Of a stretch of DNA of 64,000 nucleotides, positions 1-12,638 are shown one piece after another. The translations under genes and the position numbers were made by a program. This DNA is from Xanthostigma xanthostigma (lineage: Eukaryota > Arthropoda > Insecta > Raphidioptera > Raphidiidae). Every line of letters starts with the position of its first letter. Within the stretch, counting starts at the first letter, position 1. A model generated the notes under the pieces. The model worked only from the letters and a program-made list of their open reading frames with translations, made no database searches and was not told where the DNA came from. Location: NCBI GenBank assembly GCA_963575645.1, contig OY754468.1:26312465-26376464 (forward strand), read 5' to 3'.

Positions 1-56
1 TTTCAACACTTCATCACCTGTCAATACAAGTTTTTTAAGTTTATTTTTTTTTTCAG

Positions 57-1769
57 ATTGAAGAATGTCTAGTGTGCTCAGACAAAAAAGCATCGATGCT
101 ATTTAAGCCTTGCGGTCACATGGTAGCTTGCGATAGCTGCTCTCAGATCATGAAGAAATGTGTCCAGTGTCGGGTGCAAATAGATTTGATGGTCCCATTA
201 ACTGTGTGTAGCGGGGGGACAGGAACTGTATCCGAAGTCACAGCTGATATTCCTGCTGAAGAAGAACAGGCAGCGGCGGTGGCTTCGACATCAAATCTTG
301 AACCGCAGCACGTCGCTTCTGGAATAACCGTTAGTAATGCAATGCTGCAACCGCAAGGGCCTGTTATGAATAACGGAAGCCGTGATACCAACACTGACAT
401 TCAGAAATTACAGCAGCAATTACAAGATATTAAAGAACAGGTAAATTTCATTTTTAAGAGTACAGTTACAAAAAAATTTACAATTAAATTCATATGCTTC
501 ATGACTGGTTTTATAATTTAATACTAAATACTACTTATAGTTAGAATGACGGTGACAGAAATGGTCCAGGAGCACTTGGTGGCAAAAACGCTCTCTTTCG
601 TGTAGTCTGAGTCCCCCTCTACAAATCCGCTTAGTGGAGTAGAGGTCTAGCGCGTTGCGATATGACGCTGGGGAACTTTAAAAAAAACGGCAAAATTAAA
701 ATTTCCTCTACTAAATGGCAGAAAATGACTGAAAGGCATCTGGGGGAACCTCTTATTGCAGAAAAAATATTTTCTGTCGATTTACCCCCTGCAGAGACTG
801 TCAGTATAATAAATTTTGAAGAATCGTCGAAAGGGAGTGAGGTCACTTAGAGCCACGAAAACTTTTTCTCGTATTCCGGGCCACCCAATCAACCATTCCG
901 TCAAGTTTCAACTTCAAATTCAATTTTTTTTTTGACGTTTTTTTTTCGATTTTTTTAAAGGATTTTAAAAGTCTCTGCAGGGAGTAAATTGGCAGAAAAT
1001 ATTTTTTCTACAATCAGAAGGTCCCCCCAGATGCCTTTCAGTCATTTTCTGCCATTTAGTAGAGGAATTTTGAATTTTGCTCTTTTTTTTAAGTGCCCCA
1101 GCGTTGTATCGCAACGCGTTAGACCCTTACTCCACTAAGCGGATTTGTAGAGTGGGACTCAGACTGTACGAAAGAGAGCGTTTCTGCCATCAAGTGCTCC
1201 TTGACCATTTCTGTCACCATCTCGCTAATTAATATAACAATGTAGCGTTTTTAAACTTGGTGACTATACAAAAATATGAGTAAATAGAAGTAAAAAACGA
1301 ATTAATATTATTTTTTTAATGAATGGCTTTATTTTCTTTAAACACGATAAAGTTTATCGTCATCAACTAAAAGGTGCATTGGCCTTTAGCAGCAGGTGCT
1401 GAAGATGTTCTATAAGCAAGTATCAAAGCGCTGTATTACTGCGCCAAGAAATCATATGAAGAACGTTGCATTTACGACTTTTGGAACCGTTAAATTTTAA
1501 TTTTTTTTCTGTAGCTATATTCAGAATCTAAATTAGCAACTTGATTTAAGTTTTTTATAGAGAATTAAAATTTTAATTGATGTGTATTGACATGTTTAAA
1601 TTAACTAGCAAACATTTTTTTTTCGCAGACGATGTGCCCTGTTTGCCTTGATCGCCTTAAAAACATGATATTCCTGTGCGGTCATGGAACGTGCCAAATG
1701 TGTAGCGATCGAATGACTGAATGTCCTATATGCCGGAAAGCGGTCGAGAAGAGAATTCTGCTCTACTAG
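57..1769 (+). CDS. mib1: Mind bomb E3 ubiquitin ligase, last two coding exons (partial)
   Basis: Joined exons 57-440 and 1629-1769 encode the C-terminal 174 residues. Mind bomb is a RING E3 ligase that ubiquitinates Delta/Serrate-type ligands in signal-sending cells so that they are endocytosed and can activate Notch. The first exon follows a polypyrimidine tract ending TTTCAG. It carries a RING-like Cys/His set (ECLVCSDKK, then [10 protein letters not shown], then CVQC), a low-complexity linker and a coiled-coil-like stretch ([14 protein letters not shown]). It ends phase 0 before GTAAAT. The last exon begins [15 protein letters not shown], holds CGHGTCQMC and CPICRK, and ends in RRILLY-type residues (KRILLY) then TAG, the exact C-terminus expected for MIB1. 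The N-terminal MIB/HERC2, ZZ and ankyrin parts lie outside the window. The intron carries a large foldback element. Confidence 0.96.
541..1233. repeat. Foldback (inverted-repeat) element in the mib1 intron
   Basis: Two long inverted arms, about 541-800 and 968-1233, flank a ~165 bp AT-rich spacer. Recognisable paired segments include TGACAGAAATGGTCC against GACCATTTCTGTCA and AATCCGCTTAGTGGAGTA against its complement near 1125-1147. Arms differ by scattered substitutions and small indels, so it is not a recent perfect duplication. There is no coding capacity. It lies wholly inside the 441-1628 intron and would form a long hairpin in the pre-mRNA. Confidence 0.85.
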
Positions 1770-2055
1770 ATAACGACAGCGTTTTTAAAAAAATTAATAC
1801 TGCTTTTGCCTACATTTAATATTATAGATTAATAATAAGCACAATATGTTATAATGTATTATCCATAGCTTCATTAGAATTTAATACATTTGCAAATGTC
1901 ATAAATTATATATTTATATCGTTGCATATTATAACCTAGCAGCTGCGCGTCTTCTTAAAACAAAAATAGTAATTAAAATAGCCTAGAATATTTAGAGAAA
2001 TAGGAATAAGTTTGTTTGACTGATTTAGCAAACTCCGGTTTTTATCAGCATAAGT

Positions 2056-2061
2056 AATAAA
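2056..2061 (+). terminator. Candidate poly(A) signal of mib1
   Basis: AATAAA lies about 290 bases after the mib1 stop codon. It is the first canonical hexamer I noticed on this strand downstream of the gene. Other copies occur further on, so the true 3' end is uncertain. Confidence 0.35.
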
Positions 2062-5000
2062 ATCTAAATTTGACAGTCAGCAAATGTAGAGCTATGTTGC
2101 TTATTGTTTATATGTAATAGTTGTTTCCCATAAGAAGTTAAAGATCAATAGTTAATACCCAGTTTATTTTTATCCAACGTCAGCAAGAGCACTCACATAT
2201 CTCGACTTGAGTCTTCTTTTGAATTTGATGGAATGAAGTGCTGAAAAAAGCTGGTGTGACTCCGTAGACTCCAAGCTGTACTGTTTGTCTTGCTTATCGT
2301 TGTGAAAAAGTATGACGAACCTGGATTAATCATGAGTGGATTGAGCAAATATAGCGTACGTTTAATAATGATTAAGATACGGATTTGTGGCACTGCTTCT
2401 TTCCGTAACATAATTTGGGAAAAATCGGAAATGGTTTGGATTAAGGTACAGGATCGACAGTTCAACCTATTTTACCAGACGCAAATCTGCTGCATTGTAC
2501 TGATCAAAAAGAATTGTTCGCCTAAATTTCCTTAATGAATTTTGTGCTATAGTGTAAACTGTGAACCAAAATCAAGTTTACCATACTTTTTTACTAAGAT
2601 TGAGGCAAGAAACTGCATTCCTCCCCACTCAAAACTCTTGCACTATTAAGTGATGTAGTTACTCTCTGAAAACCAATGACCGTTGGTAACTGATTTGAAT
2701 TGATTATTATTTATAATAATTTAGTGAGATTATTTAATAACTGAGAATAACGAGTTTTAGAAAATTAATAATAGAGCGGGCGCGGAGATCATGATCCCTC
2801 TCAGAACCAAATCTACTTCACGTTTATTTGAAAACATGTATAACCTTTTCTATATCAGCTGGTTAGCCTCCGGAACAACGCAATCCCCCGGAAATATGAG
2901 TTCTGGATCTGAGTCTGCAAAGGAATATATTAGCCCAGTTAGCACTATGGATCATTTACCACCAATAAATTGTTCGAAAATCGAGAGAAAGTGAGGTAGA
3001 TAAATCTAGGTATTTTAACCCATCTAAAAGGAACGTCAGAGTCAGTTCAAAATTACTCCCGAACTGCTAACGAGAAAACAGCTGTCGTAGTAAACGCATT
3101 AAAATATTAACATCTACAGGTTTTCACTGAAAGTAATATTAAGAAGACTGAATAAAAAACTTATAATTGCCAACTTGATATATCATTCATCCTTAATGAG
3201 TTCTTTTATTAATACGTACAGGTGTATAGAAATAACACCGAAAATTTTGTGGGCATATTCTTTGTGAAATTATAGAGTTTCTACCGTTTTTTTTTTTTTG
3301 TCGAAGTAATATATCCACAGTAAAAATTAAAAACGTCTTGTGCAAATATCTTCGTTTTTATAAAATTGTACAGCATAGGTACATTTATTACAAATATCTT
3401 CTTGTTTAAAATATCAAAAATCTCTCATTTAAGCTTTAATCGGGCTCGGTCATTTGAGCTGTATCTATGTAGGGCGTAGGCGGAGTATATACTTACAACG
3501 CGTCTTTATTGAAACGACAGTTTACGCCCGGCGGCAGCGTAAATTAAGGATGAAGGCGAAGTTAATTCACTTATTTATTTCATGTTCATCTTTTAGAGAA
3601 AACTGAGTTATAATAATACCTACACAGACCACATTAACAATGACTGAGTTGTATGGTATTCAGACAAAATTGTCTGAAAATTGTCTCGTCTTTCAATTCT
3701 GAATTTCACAAGGAATGACATTACTTCTGAAACACTCTGTATAAATTATGATACTATTTTACGTATAAAACGGCCTTTAATAATTACTGATAAATTTAAT
3801 TTTCACTCGTCTTTCATTGACAAATGAGAATCAGCCAAAACTAAACATTAAGCAAGATCGGTAAAATACTCAGAAGATGATGGCAATTTTGAAAACATGG
3901 CAATTATATTCTCGATAATATGTTCATTATTTCTGTGGAACCTTGTATTTTAACTTTTTTTTCTTTTCGATAGCGAATAATTAGATAAATATATGATATA
4001 TTAGAATACAATTTAATAATAGAATGCTTGAAACGGCTATCTTAGAATAATTACTTAAGTTTATGATGCACAACTTTGTAGCGTGCCTTGTTTTCAAGTA
4101 CCTACCCTATTTTTGAAAAAAAAATCTCGCGTATAAACCCTGCACAATCATTACACTGAGATCCGATAATTTTAGAACCGTCTTACCCCATTTTTTTATT
4201 GCATTATTCCTTAAATTTAATTATTTATCGCTAAAAATTGAATCATAAGATGTATATTTGGAAATATTTAATATTAACTAACCCTGTCAATAAAAAGTTG
4301 TGTATCAATGATAAATTAATTATAATAGTTAATCAATTATTATGAGATTTGCCAAAAAAACATGTCAAAATTGAAAATAAAACGGAATATTATGTAATAT
4401 TTTCAATGTTTCGTTTCACATTGTTGAATAAATATTTACAGTGTTTTTTTCAGTATTGATTTATCTATTTTTAATCATTAATTGATCGTAAAAATTAAGA
4501 GATTTTTGTTAACTTATTTATTATAAAGTTGAAACTCAAAAAATGTTCTTACTTAAACATAATAATTAGATTAATTAGTTAATAATACTTAGGTATTACT
4601 ATATATTGTTGTAAGTCTTTGATATGAATATTAATGTTTTGTTGAAATGTGAAAATTATCTTTTTTTTTTGTTTTATCGCTTAGTAATGTCAGTAAAATG
4701 AAATTGTACGTGTTTATTATAAGTGCGACTAAGTTAAAAATTACTTTTATATTACTGTAAGATGATTATGATAATAATACCATACTGCTGTATCATCGAT
4801 CTTCCAATATGGTGTAATTCATATTCTTCTAGATTAGTTATAAATTATTAGGTAGTATTATATAAATTTAATATACTAACAGTAACTCCAGTTCTCGAAT
4901 AAGGAGCAGGTATAATCAGCGTTGTCAGATAAGTATTTTACCAAATGAGGAAATTTACCATATAAAAAAAATCAAGATTTCGACACAAAGGCAGACAAAT

Positions 5001-5374
5001 CCCAAAGAAAATACTTCAAAATTATCGTTTCTAATAATAATAATTTATCAAACAAGTAGGTCTTTATTTTTAGAAGAATTAGTCTACATTTTTATCTTAG
5101 CTGATTCTTTTTTATCATTCATGTGTTGAAAAATGTTTTTAAGAAGTCGTGAACATTCAATTTTAGCTAAAAAGTCTAAATGTCTGACAAGGCTGAGTAT
5201 AATACATTTAGTTAAAAGTTCCTCGAACTGAACACCGATCGCCATTGATTAGAAATACGGAAATAGAATGTTGCGCTTTTTTTAAATGCTTTAGTTTAAT
5301 AGCTATTAATGCACTTCGTCTATACAAAGTAATTTATTTACTAAATTGGTGTATTCATTGGGCTCTTTGTTTGA

Positions 5375-5469
5375 ATTATTTCCGTTAAAATGACGGAAGC
5401 GCATGCGCAGTCAATTTTCTGTCGCAAAATAAGCTATGCGCGCGCTCCCGTCATTTCGATGGAAATAAT
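5375..5469. repeat. Short hairpin element, ~36 bp arms
   Basis: The arm starting ATTATTTCCGTTAAAATGAC pairs with the arm ending GTCATTTCGATGGAAATAAT. The inner part of both arms is rich in GCGC (GCGCATGCGCAG against GCTATGCGCGCGC), unlike the AT-rich surroundings. It resembles a very small MITE or a single structured site. Confidence 0.6.
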
Positions 5470-6846
5470 CAAAAAGAATAGATCAACTAAAACACCCACT
5501 ATTCATAAATTTTCAAAATTTTAAAATTTTCAAGTCAATTATATTATTTTACATAAAACGAAATTACCTAATTGAATTTTTCTCTCGTTTCTTTATCGCT
5601 AAGGGGAACCTGTTCAACAATAAAAGGCGTCGTGTAATATCCCAACGCTTGTTTGAGGAGCCCTAATACGTATTTTCGCCGTTAATTACATCATCAAACA
5701 ATTAAAATTGTGAAAAAGGTGTAATAAAGATATCTTTAAATTAAAACTAAATCCTGAATCAAACGAACAGATCATTCAAGTGACAATTATTCTAAGTTTC
5801 ATTCTTTATCTATCGTTAAAGTCTTCAAAATTTAACATTTAATTAATACAAGAAACTTAATGATAATAGCATGTTTCATAATAAAGCTGAGTTTTTATCA
5901 ATTGTCGATTTAAAAGAAAAAATCCGTTAGGAACGTTATTTACGGTTACTGCGAGTTTGATGCAGGTTTTAGTTTTTTACACCTTTAATGGTTTTTTTTT
6001 TCCAAATTACGATGCTTGTGTAAAAAAATGTAAGTAGAAGTCGGTAGCTAAATGTTTTTAAATAAACAATTTCACTTTGTTGAAATCTCCTTTAAATTTT
6101 CATAGATAATTTATAATTCTTTACAGTTTTAAAGAATACAATTATCATATTGTTTCAGACAAGAATCTCATTAGAAAACTTTACATGCGAAAAGTACCTA
6201 CCATAAAAGTGGGAACATTTTAAACATGATTTGCTATGATTTTTGTAATTACGATGTGAATAAATACACTAAAAAGTATTTATTTTAGTTATATCAAACT
6301 ATGTACTTCGAAATTATTACAAAAATATAGAAACTTTTTTATTAGAATCTTTATCAAAATGCACACCAGATTACATAAGCTACCCTGATACTGAAGTGGC
6401 GAAACGTAATATGACGTCTCATTGCAACTTTGGGAAGGCATACTTAAAATTTTAGCTGCTTTAGATTATTATAACTATTATATTAGTGTGTAATGATAAA
6501 AATCATTTTCAATAAAGATTTCATAATGATTGTGTCTTGTTTCTGAAAGTAAATATTACCTCCCTATTTGAACCCAGCTGAAACAGTCATAAAGCGTCTC
6601 ACTGTTCTGTGGTTGGCGGTAAAGTTTTTAAAGTTTTAGTTAGCGGTACCTTTTTGTCGAACGGCATAACTTCACCGTGCTTCTAGCCGATGTCGCCACT
6701 ATATTCTTTTATATGTAGCATCAAATTGTCAGTAGGTTGCCTGGATTTCCAAATAGCTGTCAAAAAATTCTTGTAGACGTGCGTAATGAAGGGTTGAATT
6801 ATCCTTTTTTTTTCTTTTTCATTAGATTTATGTAAACTATTTCATC

Positions 6847-9800
6847 ATGTATACGGTATGTAAATTGATTTTTTGATATTTTCTGAAATCTTTGACACTA
6901 GAGTCATTTTACGTTAACCAGATAACCTATTAGTATAGATAAAATTTCTATTATTTTTGTTTTGTTTTACAGGTATACAGAATATGTTTTTTTATATTAT
7001 TTGTGTGCATTGATATATCTTTACAATTTTACGTACCTGGCGTTGCACCTGTTGAATTTAAAAAAGGACAACACATAGAGGTAAAGGCGGTCAAAATGAC
7101 AAGCACACACACCCAATTACCTTACGAATATTATTCACTACCATTTTGTGTCCCGAGAAACGGCACGTTCATATTCAAAAGTGAGAATTTGGGGGAAGTT
7201 TTGCGCGGTGATAGAATCGTCAATACACCTTATGAAGTAAGAATGGCTGAAAATGTCAAATGCAAATTGTTATGCCACAAAGTTGACAGTCCTATAAATT
7301 GGAACGGTGAAGAGTCTCAGAAAGTCATGAACAGAATTCAGCATGAATATTTTGTACATTTGCTGATCGACAATTTACCAGCAGCTACTAAAGTTGTAAA
7401 TACAGAGACGCAAGAAATACAATACGAACACGGTTACCGATTGGGAACAGTGATCGGTGGAAAAAGTTATATAAATAACCATTTGAAATTAATATTACAT
7501 TACCATATGCACGAAATGTATGTATTGAGATTCTAATCTCACCAATGAAGAGTCGCTTGTAATAATTCTTTAAAAAAATTTTAGTGATACATATCGAGTT
7601 GTAAGATTTGAAGTAGAAGCACAATCGATAGACTTGAATGAATACACTTTTAAAGGCGATACTTGTAGCTTCTTTGACGATGCTAAAAGACAAGAAGTGA
7701 ATGGCCAAGTCGGTACCAAACTGTATTTTACATACTCTGTGGAATGGCATAAATCAGACGTTAGTTGGGCGTCACGCTGGGACATTTATTTAGGAATGAG
7801 TGATGTGCAAATTCATTGGTTTTCAATTGTCAACTCGTTGGTTGTCGTGTTTTTCTTGTCAGGTATTTAAATAATTAATTATAGCTACATACTACTAATT
7901 AATAATCTAATGGGCAACAATATCAAAGGTAAAAAATGTATGTAAGTCAGCTAGCCTTGTCGAATTTTATGTAAATGTGGAGTTAAAGATCTCCGAATAT
8001 TCCTTACCGTCGTTTTGCAGTGAGAACTCATAAAATAGTATTATGTGTACTGTTGGATTTTTAAAAGAAGACCGGTCTATGGAATGTAGTCCTATGACCT
8101 TATTGCAGAAGAGCGCACATGTATTTTATATTAGTAAAAGGTAATGATCCTGGAACAGCTTCTATGCAAACCAAACGTATCACAATTGTGGTATCGCGAT
8201 AATTGTACTATTGCCATAGCCGTACGACTATACAGCGACACTTGCTAACAGTACAAAAAAATCATACACCAGACAGTACATAGGCGTGCGTCCACGGACT
8301 AAGTTGAGGGGTGTTGTCTGAATATCATCAAAATGGAAAGTAAAAAGGGAAAAACAGTTAGAAGTGGCGCTAGGGAGATCATAGCGAATGTAATTAAAAT
8401 GTGCGAGTTAGAGGCTCAAAATAATGCCGTAAAATTTAAAGCTATACATTGTTTGCATGCCTTGCTATGCGCCGCCTATGAATTCCGATAATTTGGGAAC
8501 ACATCAGCGACTTCTTGCCCTTTCCCCACCGGTCTTCTTTCGCCGATCGCACAGTACAAAAGCTTCAATTTAATATTGAAATTACCTTTTGAAAATAATT
8601 GCCGATAATTCATATACTTATACTTAGCAATATTAATATAGGCAGCAGTTTTATGCATGGGACGGGTATGTATAACGTCGTTTTATTGCTTTGCCGCTCT
8701 ATTAAGTCTGTTAATAACTATGTATAACTCATTTCACAATTATTTTTATACTTTACATCGATTTGGCTCACAGAATACGTTTTTGTTTTTCTCTTTACTA
8801 GGAATATTAACGATGATTATGGTAAGAACTTTAAGAAGGGACATCGCCCGATATAATGCTGACGAAGGAATGGATGAGGCAATCGAAGAGACTGGTTGGA
8901 AACTTGTCCATGGAGACGTATTCAGACCACCAAAACATACAAGATTTTTTGCCGCTGTTATTGGAAGTGGCATCCAGATATTTTTTATGGCTCTTATAAC
9001 CATCTGTAAGTGTTGTTGGAGAATCATTAATTTTTTTTTGGAAAATATTTTATGATGATTTGTGTCATGCTAATACCGAGAATGCTTTAGGCATTCGCTG
9101 AGTTAAACATATTCTCAAACTATCTGAAAATTACCAAAAAAATAGTCCAGTTTTAGATTCTGATGTAAAAATTTTTATTTATACGTATGATTTGTTTTTT
9201 GTTTCAGTCTTCGCCATGCTCGGCATGTTGTCGCCAGCATCTCGCGGAGCACTAATGACCGTTGCAATATTTTTGTATGTTTTCATGGGTTTGATCGCCG
9301 GTTACTTCTCCGCGCGCCTTTATAAAACAATGAAAGGCCGTCAGTGGAAACGGGCTGCATTTCTAACGGCATTTTTATATCCAGCAATTGTTTTTGGAAC
9401 TTGTTTTGTATTAAACTTTTTTATTTGGGGAAAACATTCTAGTGGCGCGGTACCGTTCTCAACAATGATGGCGTTATTATTGATGTGGTTTTTTATTTCT
9501 CTACCACTCGTATATTTAGGTTACTATTTCGGATATAGAAAACAGCCTTACCAACATCCAGTGAGAACAAACCAAATTCCTCGACAAGTTCCAGATCAAT
9601 TGTGGTATATGAATCCCGTTTTATGGTAAGTTGACAGTTTTTTATGTTTGTATAAAACGAATGAATTTTTAAACTGAATGAAGTTTTAACTGTATGTATT
9701 TTTAATTATTTTTTCAGCACATTAATGGCAGGGATTTTACCATTCGGGGCTGTTTTTATCGAACTCTTTTTCATTTTCACAGCGATATGGGAAAATCAAT

Positions 9801-11578
9801 TTTATTATCTATTTGGTTTCCTATTTCTCGTTTTCTGTATTCTTGTGATATCGTGTTCTCAAATATCAATTGTTATGGTGTATTTTCAACTATGTGGAGA
9901 GGTAAAGTTGTTTATTCTACTGGATGCAACAAAGATGAACTAACATGTTACTCAGACTATTCTATAAATGTAAATTAGTTCATCTTTGTAACTTCCTGAA
10001 AATATATTTCTTATCCCTTTGCAACGAATTCTATATGGGCGTGACTATTGGCAATTTTTTTAACTTCCCGCTTTAAAAAAAAAAAAAAAATTTTTTTTTT
10101 CAAAAATCGGGAAGTTATTGGTTTCACCCCGATTTTCGAAAATCGAGTTTTCGCCAGATCTCGACGTTTTGAGGTCCTAGGAAGCTATTGAAACTATTTT
10201 GGCGATGATGTCCGTAGGGCTGTATGTATGTATGTGTGTGTGTATGTATGTATGTAAACCTTTTATATCTTTTGAACGGAGTGTCCGACTGAAACGCGGT
10301 TTGCGGCATCTGACGTGATCTTGGTGAACTTAGACTTCCTGAAAATTTGAAACGATTCGGCCCAAAAAATTTTGAGAAATCTTAAAAAAACAAGTTTCAA
10401 AAATTTTTAAAAATTTGTTTTTGTAAAAAATTTTCTAAACTACTAAACCGATTAATTCCAAAAACTAATCAGCTCTTCTCCTTAACAAACTGCGTCGATT
10501 TCCGCAAACCGCATCAAAATCGGTTCATTTGTTCACGAGAAACCGTGAACGAAAAAATCGTAAAAAAATGTTTTTTTAAAATGACTCTTAAAATTGTTAT
10601 CAGATTAATTTTTTTGTAATAAATTACTTTCTTAAGCTAAAAAAACTGTGTCGATCGCCGCAAACCATATCAAAATTGGTTCATTTGTTCATGAGATAAC
10701 GTGAACGAAAAATTAGAAAAAAAGTAATTTTTTAAAATTACTCGTAAAATTCTTATCAAATCGACTTTTAGGTTAAAGAAACTGCGTCGATTGCAGCAAA
10801 CCGCATCAAAATCGGCTCATTTGTTAAGAGATATCGTGAACGAAAAATGTTTAAAAAGTGTTTTTTTTTTTAAATTGCTCGTAAAATTCCTATGAGATCG
10901 ATTTTTCTGTATTAAATTACTTTTTAAGGTTAAAAAATTGCGTCGACTGCCGCAAATCGCATCAAAATCGGTTCATTTGTTCATGAGATATCGTGAACGA
11001 AAATTTCGTAACAGTGTTTTTTTTTTGAGCTAGAAGAGTTAAAAAATACACTTCTTGCGATATTTGATATATTTTTGAGCGTTTTGAACTCGAAAATAGC
11101 GGGAAGTTACAGGGATGGCTTGCAGGGTCAAACTACTTTTCAAATTTTTTTTGCTGCAAAACAGATTAATTTTTGTGCACGAAACCGGTTTCGCAGTTAT
11201 TTCATGCAGGTTATAATTTTTCTAATTTCTTTGGTCCCTAATAATTAATTAAAACAAAAATAGTTTCTCTGGTTGTAAAGGGTTATGCATAAAAAGAAAA
11301 CATTGATTTTGATTTGTTTTTTTTTTTAAATTTTTAAGGATTATCATTGGTGGTGGCGGAGTTTCATTGTGTCCGGCGGTTCGGCTGTCTACGTTTTGGC
11401 GTACTCAGTTTTCTATTTCATGACAAAGTTAGAAATAACCGAATTCATTCCAACGCTCCTGTATTTTTCGTACACCGGACTTATGGTTTTAACATTCTGG
11501 CTGTTAACAGGAACGATTGGATTCTTCGCAGCGTACGCATTTATTCGAAAAATATATGGTGCCGTGAAAATAGACTAA
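6847..11578 (+). CDS. TM9SF4: Transmembrane 9 superfamily member 4 (nonaspanin), complete
   Basis: Seven coding exons: 6847-6855, 6973-7517, 7585-7862, 8802-9005, 9208-9625, 9718-9901 and 11339-11578. All have GT-AG borders and matching phases, and together give 625 residues (human TM9SF4 is about 640). The three-codon first exon MYT joins [12 protein letters not shown] to form a signal peptide before FYVPGVAP, the usual mature N-terminus. The lumenal domain keeps [21 protein letters not shown] and FEHGYRLG-like (YEHGYRLG). The nine-helix C-terminal half keeps [49 protein letters not shown] and DYHWWWRSF. It ends IYGAVKID, matching the KxD-type COPI/Golgi retention signal of nonaspanins. The family works in Golgi/endosomal sorting of membrane proteins; in Drosophila it supports phagocytosis and adhesion. 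The ATG choice rests on the signal peptide it completes. Confidence 0.95.
8333..8491 (+). pseudogene. Possible transposase N-terminus remnant in TM9SF4 intron 3
   Basis: A 52-codon open frame begins [17 protein letters not shown] and ends with TAA. The S-x-A-R-E-I-I-x-N-V pattern resembles the N-terminal segment found before the helix-turn-helix of some insect DDE transposases. No catalytic part follows. I treat it as a decayed transposon fragment; chance similarity is possible. Confidence 0.35.
10061..11109. mobile_element. ~1.05 kb non-autonomous element with internal repeats, TM9SF4 intron 6
   Basis: The ends are inverted: TAACTTCCCGCT at the left and AGCGGGAAGTTA at the right. Inside, a block of the form GCGTCGAnTnCCGCAAACCGC / ATCAAAATCGGTTCATTTGT / GTGAACGAAAAA recurs four times, near 10490, 10648, 10782 and 10938, in degenerate copies. 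A (GTAT)n run lies near 10222-10256. There is no long open frame. It fills most of the last intron (9902-11338). Confidence 0.75.
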
Positions 11579-12041
11579 AAGTAAGTGAAATTAAGTAGAA
11601 CATTTTAATTTGAATGCGAGCGGTTGTACCGTGTGAATGACCGAAGTATTCTGTATTGTTTATATTCTTATGCGGCTTATATTTTGGCAGTTTTCATTTT
11701 GTAAAGTTGAGACTTAAAATTTTAGTCATTCCTGATTAGAGATCCCGATTTTACACGTGTACATGAAACTCTAATACTTCTTTTTTTACAGTTCGCATTT
11801 TAAAATATAATTCATATACTCGAGCTGTAATCTAGTTTGCTGCTTCATATGCATTAAAAAATTTGCTGTTCTTTTACTGCAGTTTATTTGCTAACCACCC
11901 ATAATTATTTGTGATCTCAACATTACAGAAACAGTCCTTCCGTGTGAAAAAATACACTTTTTGTGTGCGTTCAATCAGATAGTGCCAATAATTAATTAAT
12001 CCAGCAAATTTTTTAAGGCTTTTTTATTAGTTTCATAGCCG

Positions 12042-12638
12042 CTATTGGGATTTGACATATGGACGAGTTTAAGTCAAGTGTAATGTCGAATCCGCCATTT
12101 TATACTAGGTCTATTCCAAGCTGTCTGAGAACGGTACCAGAACCGTCACAGTCTTGCTACTGCACAAGACTGTCTTGTGCAGTACATAGTTCAAAAATAG
12201 ACAGTTTCTTTTTAGCTACTGCGCAAGACAGTGCCTGTTTTGTTACCGTTCTCTGACTGCTTCGAACAAACCTAGTAATACTATTCGCAATTAAACACAA
12301 AGTAGACTACATCTGGTGTTCGAATAAGAAACCATCCTATAATGAAAGAATAAAATGGTTGCTCTTGCAGTTCCATCAAAAAATTTATTTGTAAGTGCTG
12401 AAGAGGCTTTAATATTGCACTTTCAGAAAAAAATTATTTGTTGCAGTCACTTAAAAGGTGACATTTTTGACAAACAAATTTAATCTCTTTGTGATACGAC
12501 TGATTAAACCCCACATAGCGTTCCAAGTGCTGACATCTACATTCGCTTATAATTGTGAATTAACATGTAGAATGTAATGTGCTTATGGTTTAAATTTGTG
12601 TCACCAGATGTCATATCGTTTTATGTCAAATCCCAATA
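12042..12638. mobile_element. MITE with 15 bp TIRs and TA target site
   Basis: TTGGGATTTGACATA at the left is mirrored by TATGTCAAATCCCAA at the right, each flanked by TA. This is the signature of a Tc1/mariner-type MITE. There is no coding capacity. A second, smaller inverted-repeat element (12103-12277) sits inside it. Confidence 0.75.
12103..12277. mobile_element. Small MITE nested in the 12042-12638 element
   Basis: Inverted ends TACTAGGT and ACCTAGTA are followed by further paired sequence (GAGAACGGTACC against GTTACCGTTCTC). A perfect 12 bp hairpin, TACTGCACAAGA/TCTTGTGCAGTA, is at 12158-12184. A 65-codon frame running through it is a by-product of the inverted structure. Confidence 0.65.

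Larger units (their letters stand above)
1770..6846. other. Intergenic region mib1-TM9SF4 without recognisable gene
   Basis: This stretch of about 5 kb is AT-rich. Open frames in it are short and show no family signature I recognise. It should hold the mib1 3' UTR at its left and the TM9SF4 promoter and 5' UTR at its right. One compact inverted repeat is seen at 5375-5469. Confidence 0.6.

Noticed and set aside
2193-2994. Several 67-90 codon frames downstream of mib1
   Set aside because: No recognisable domain or splice pattern; likely chance frames in or near the 3' UTR.
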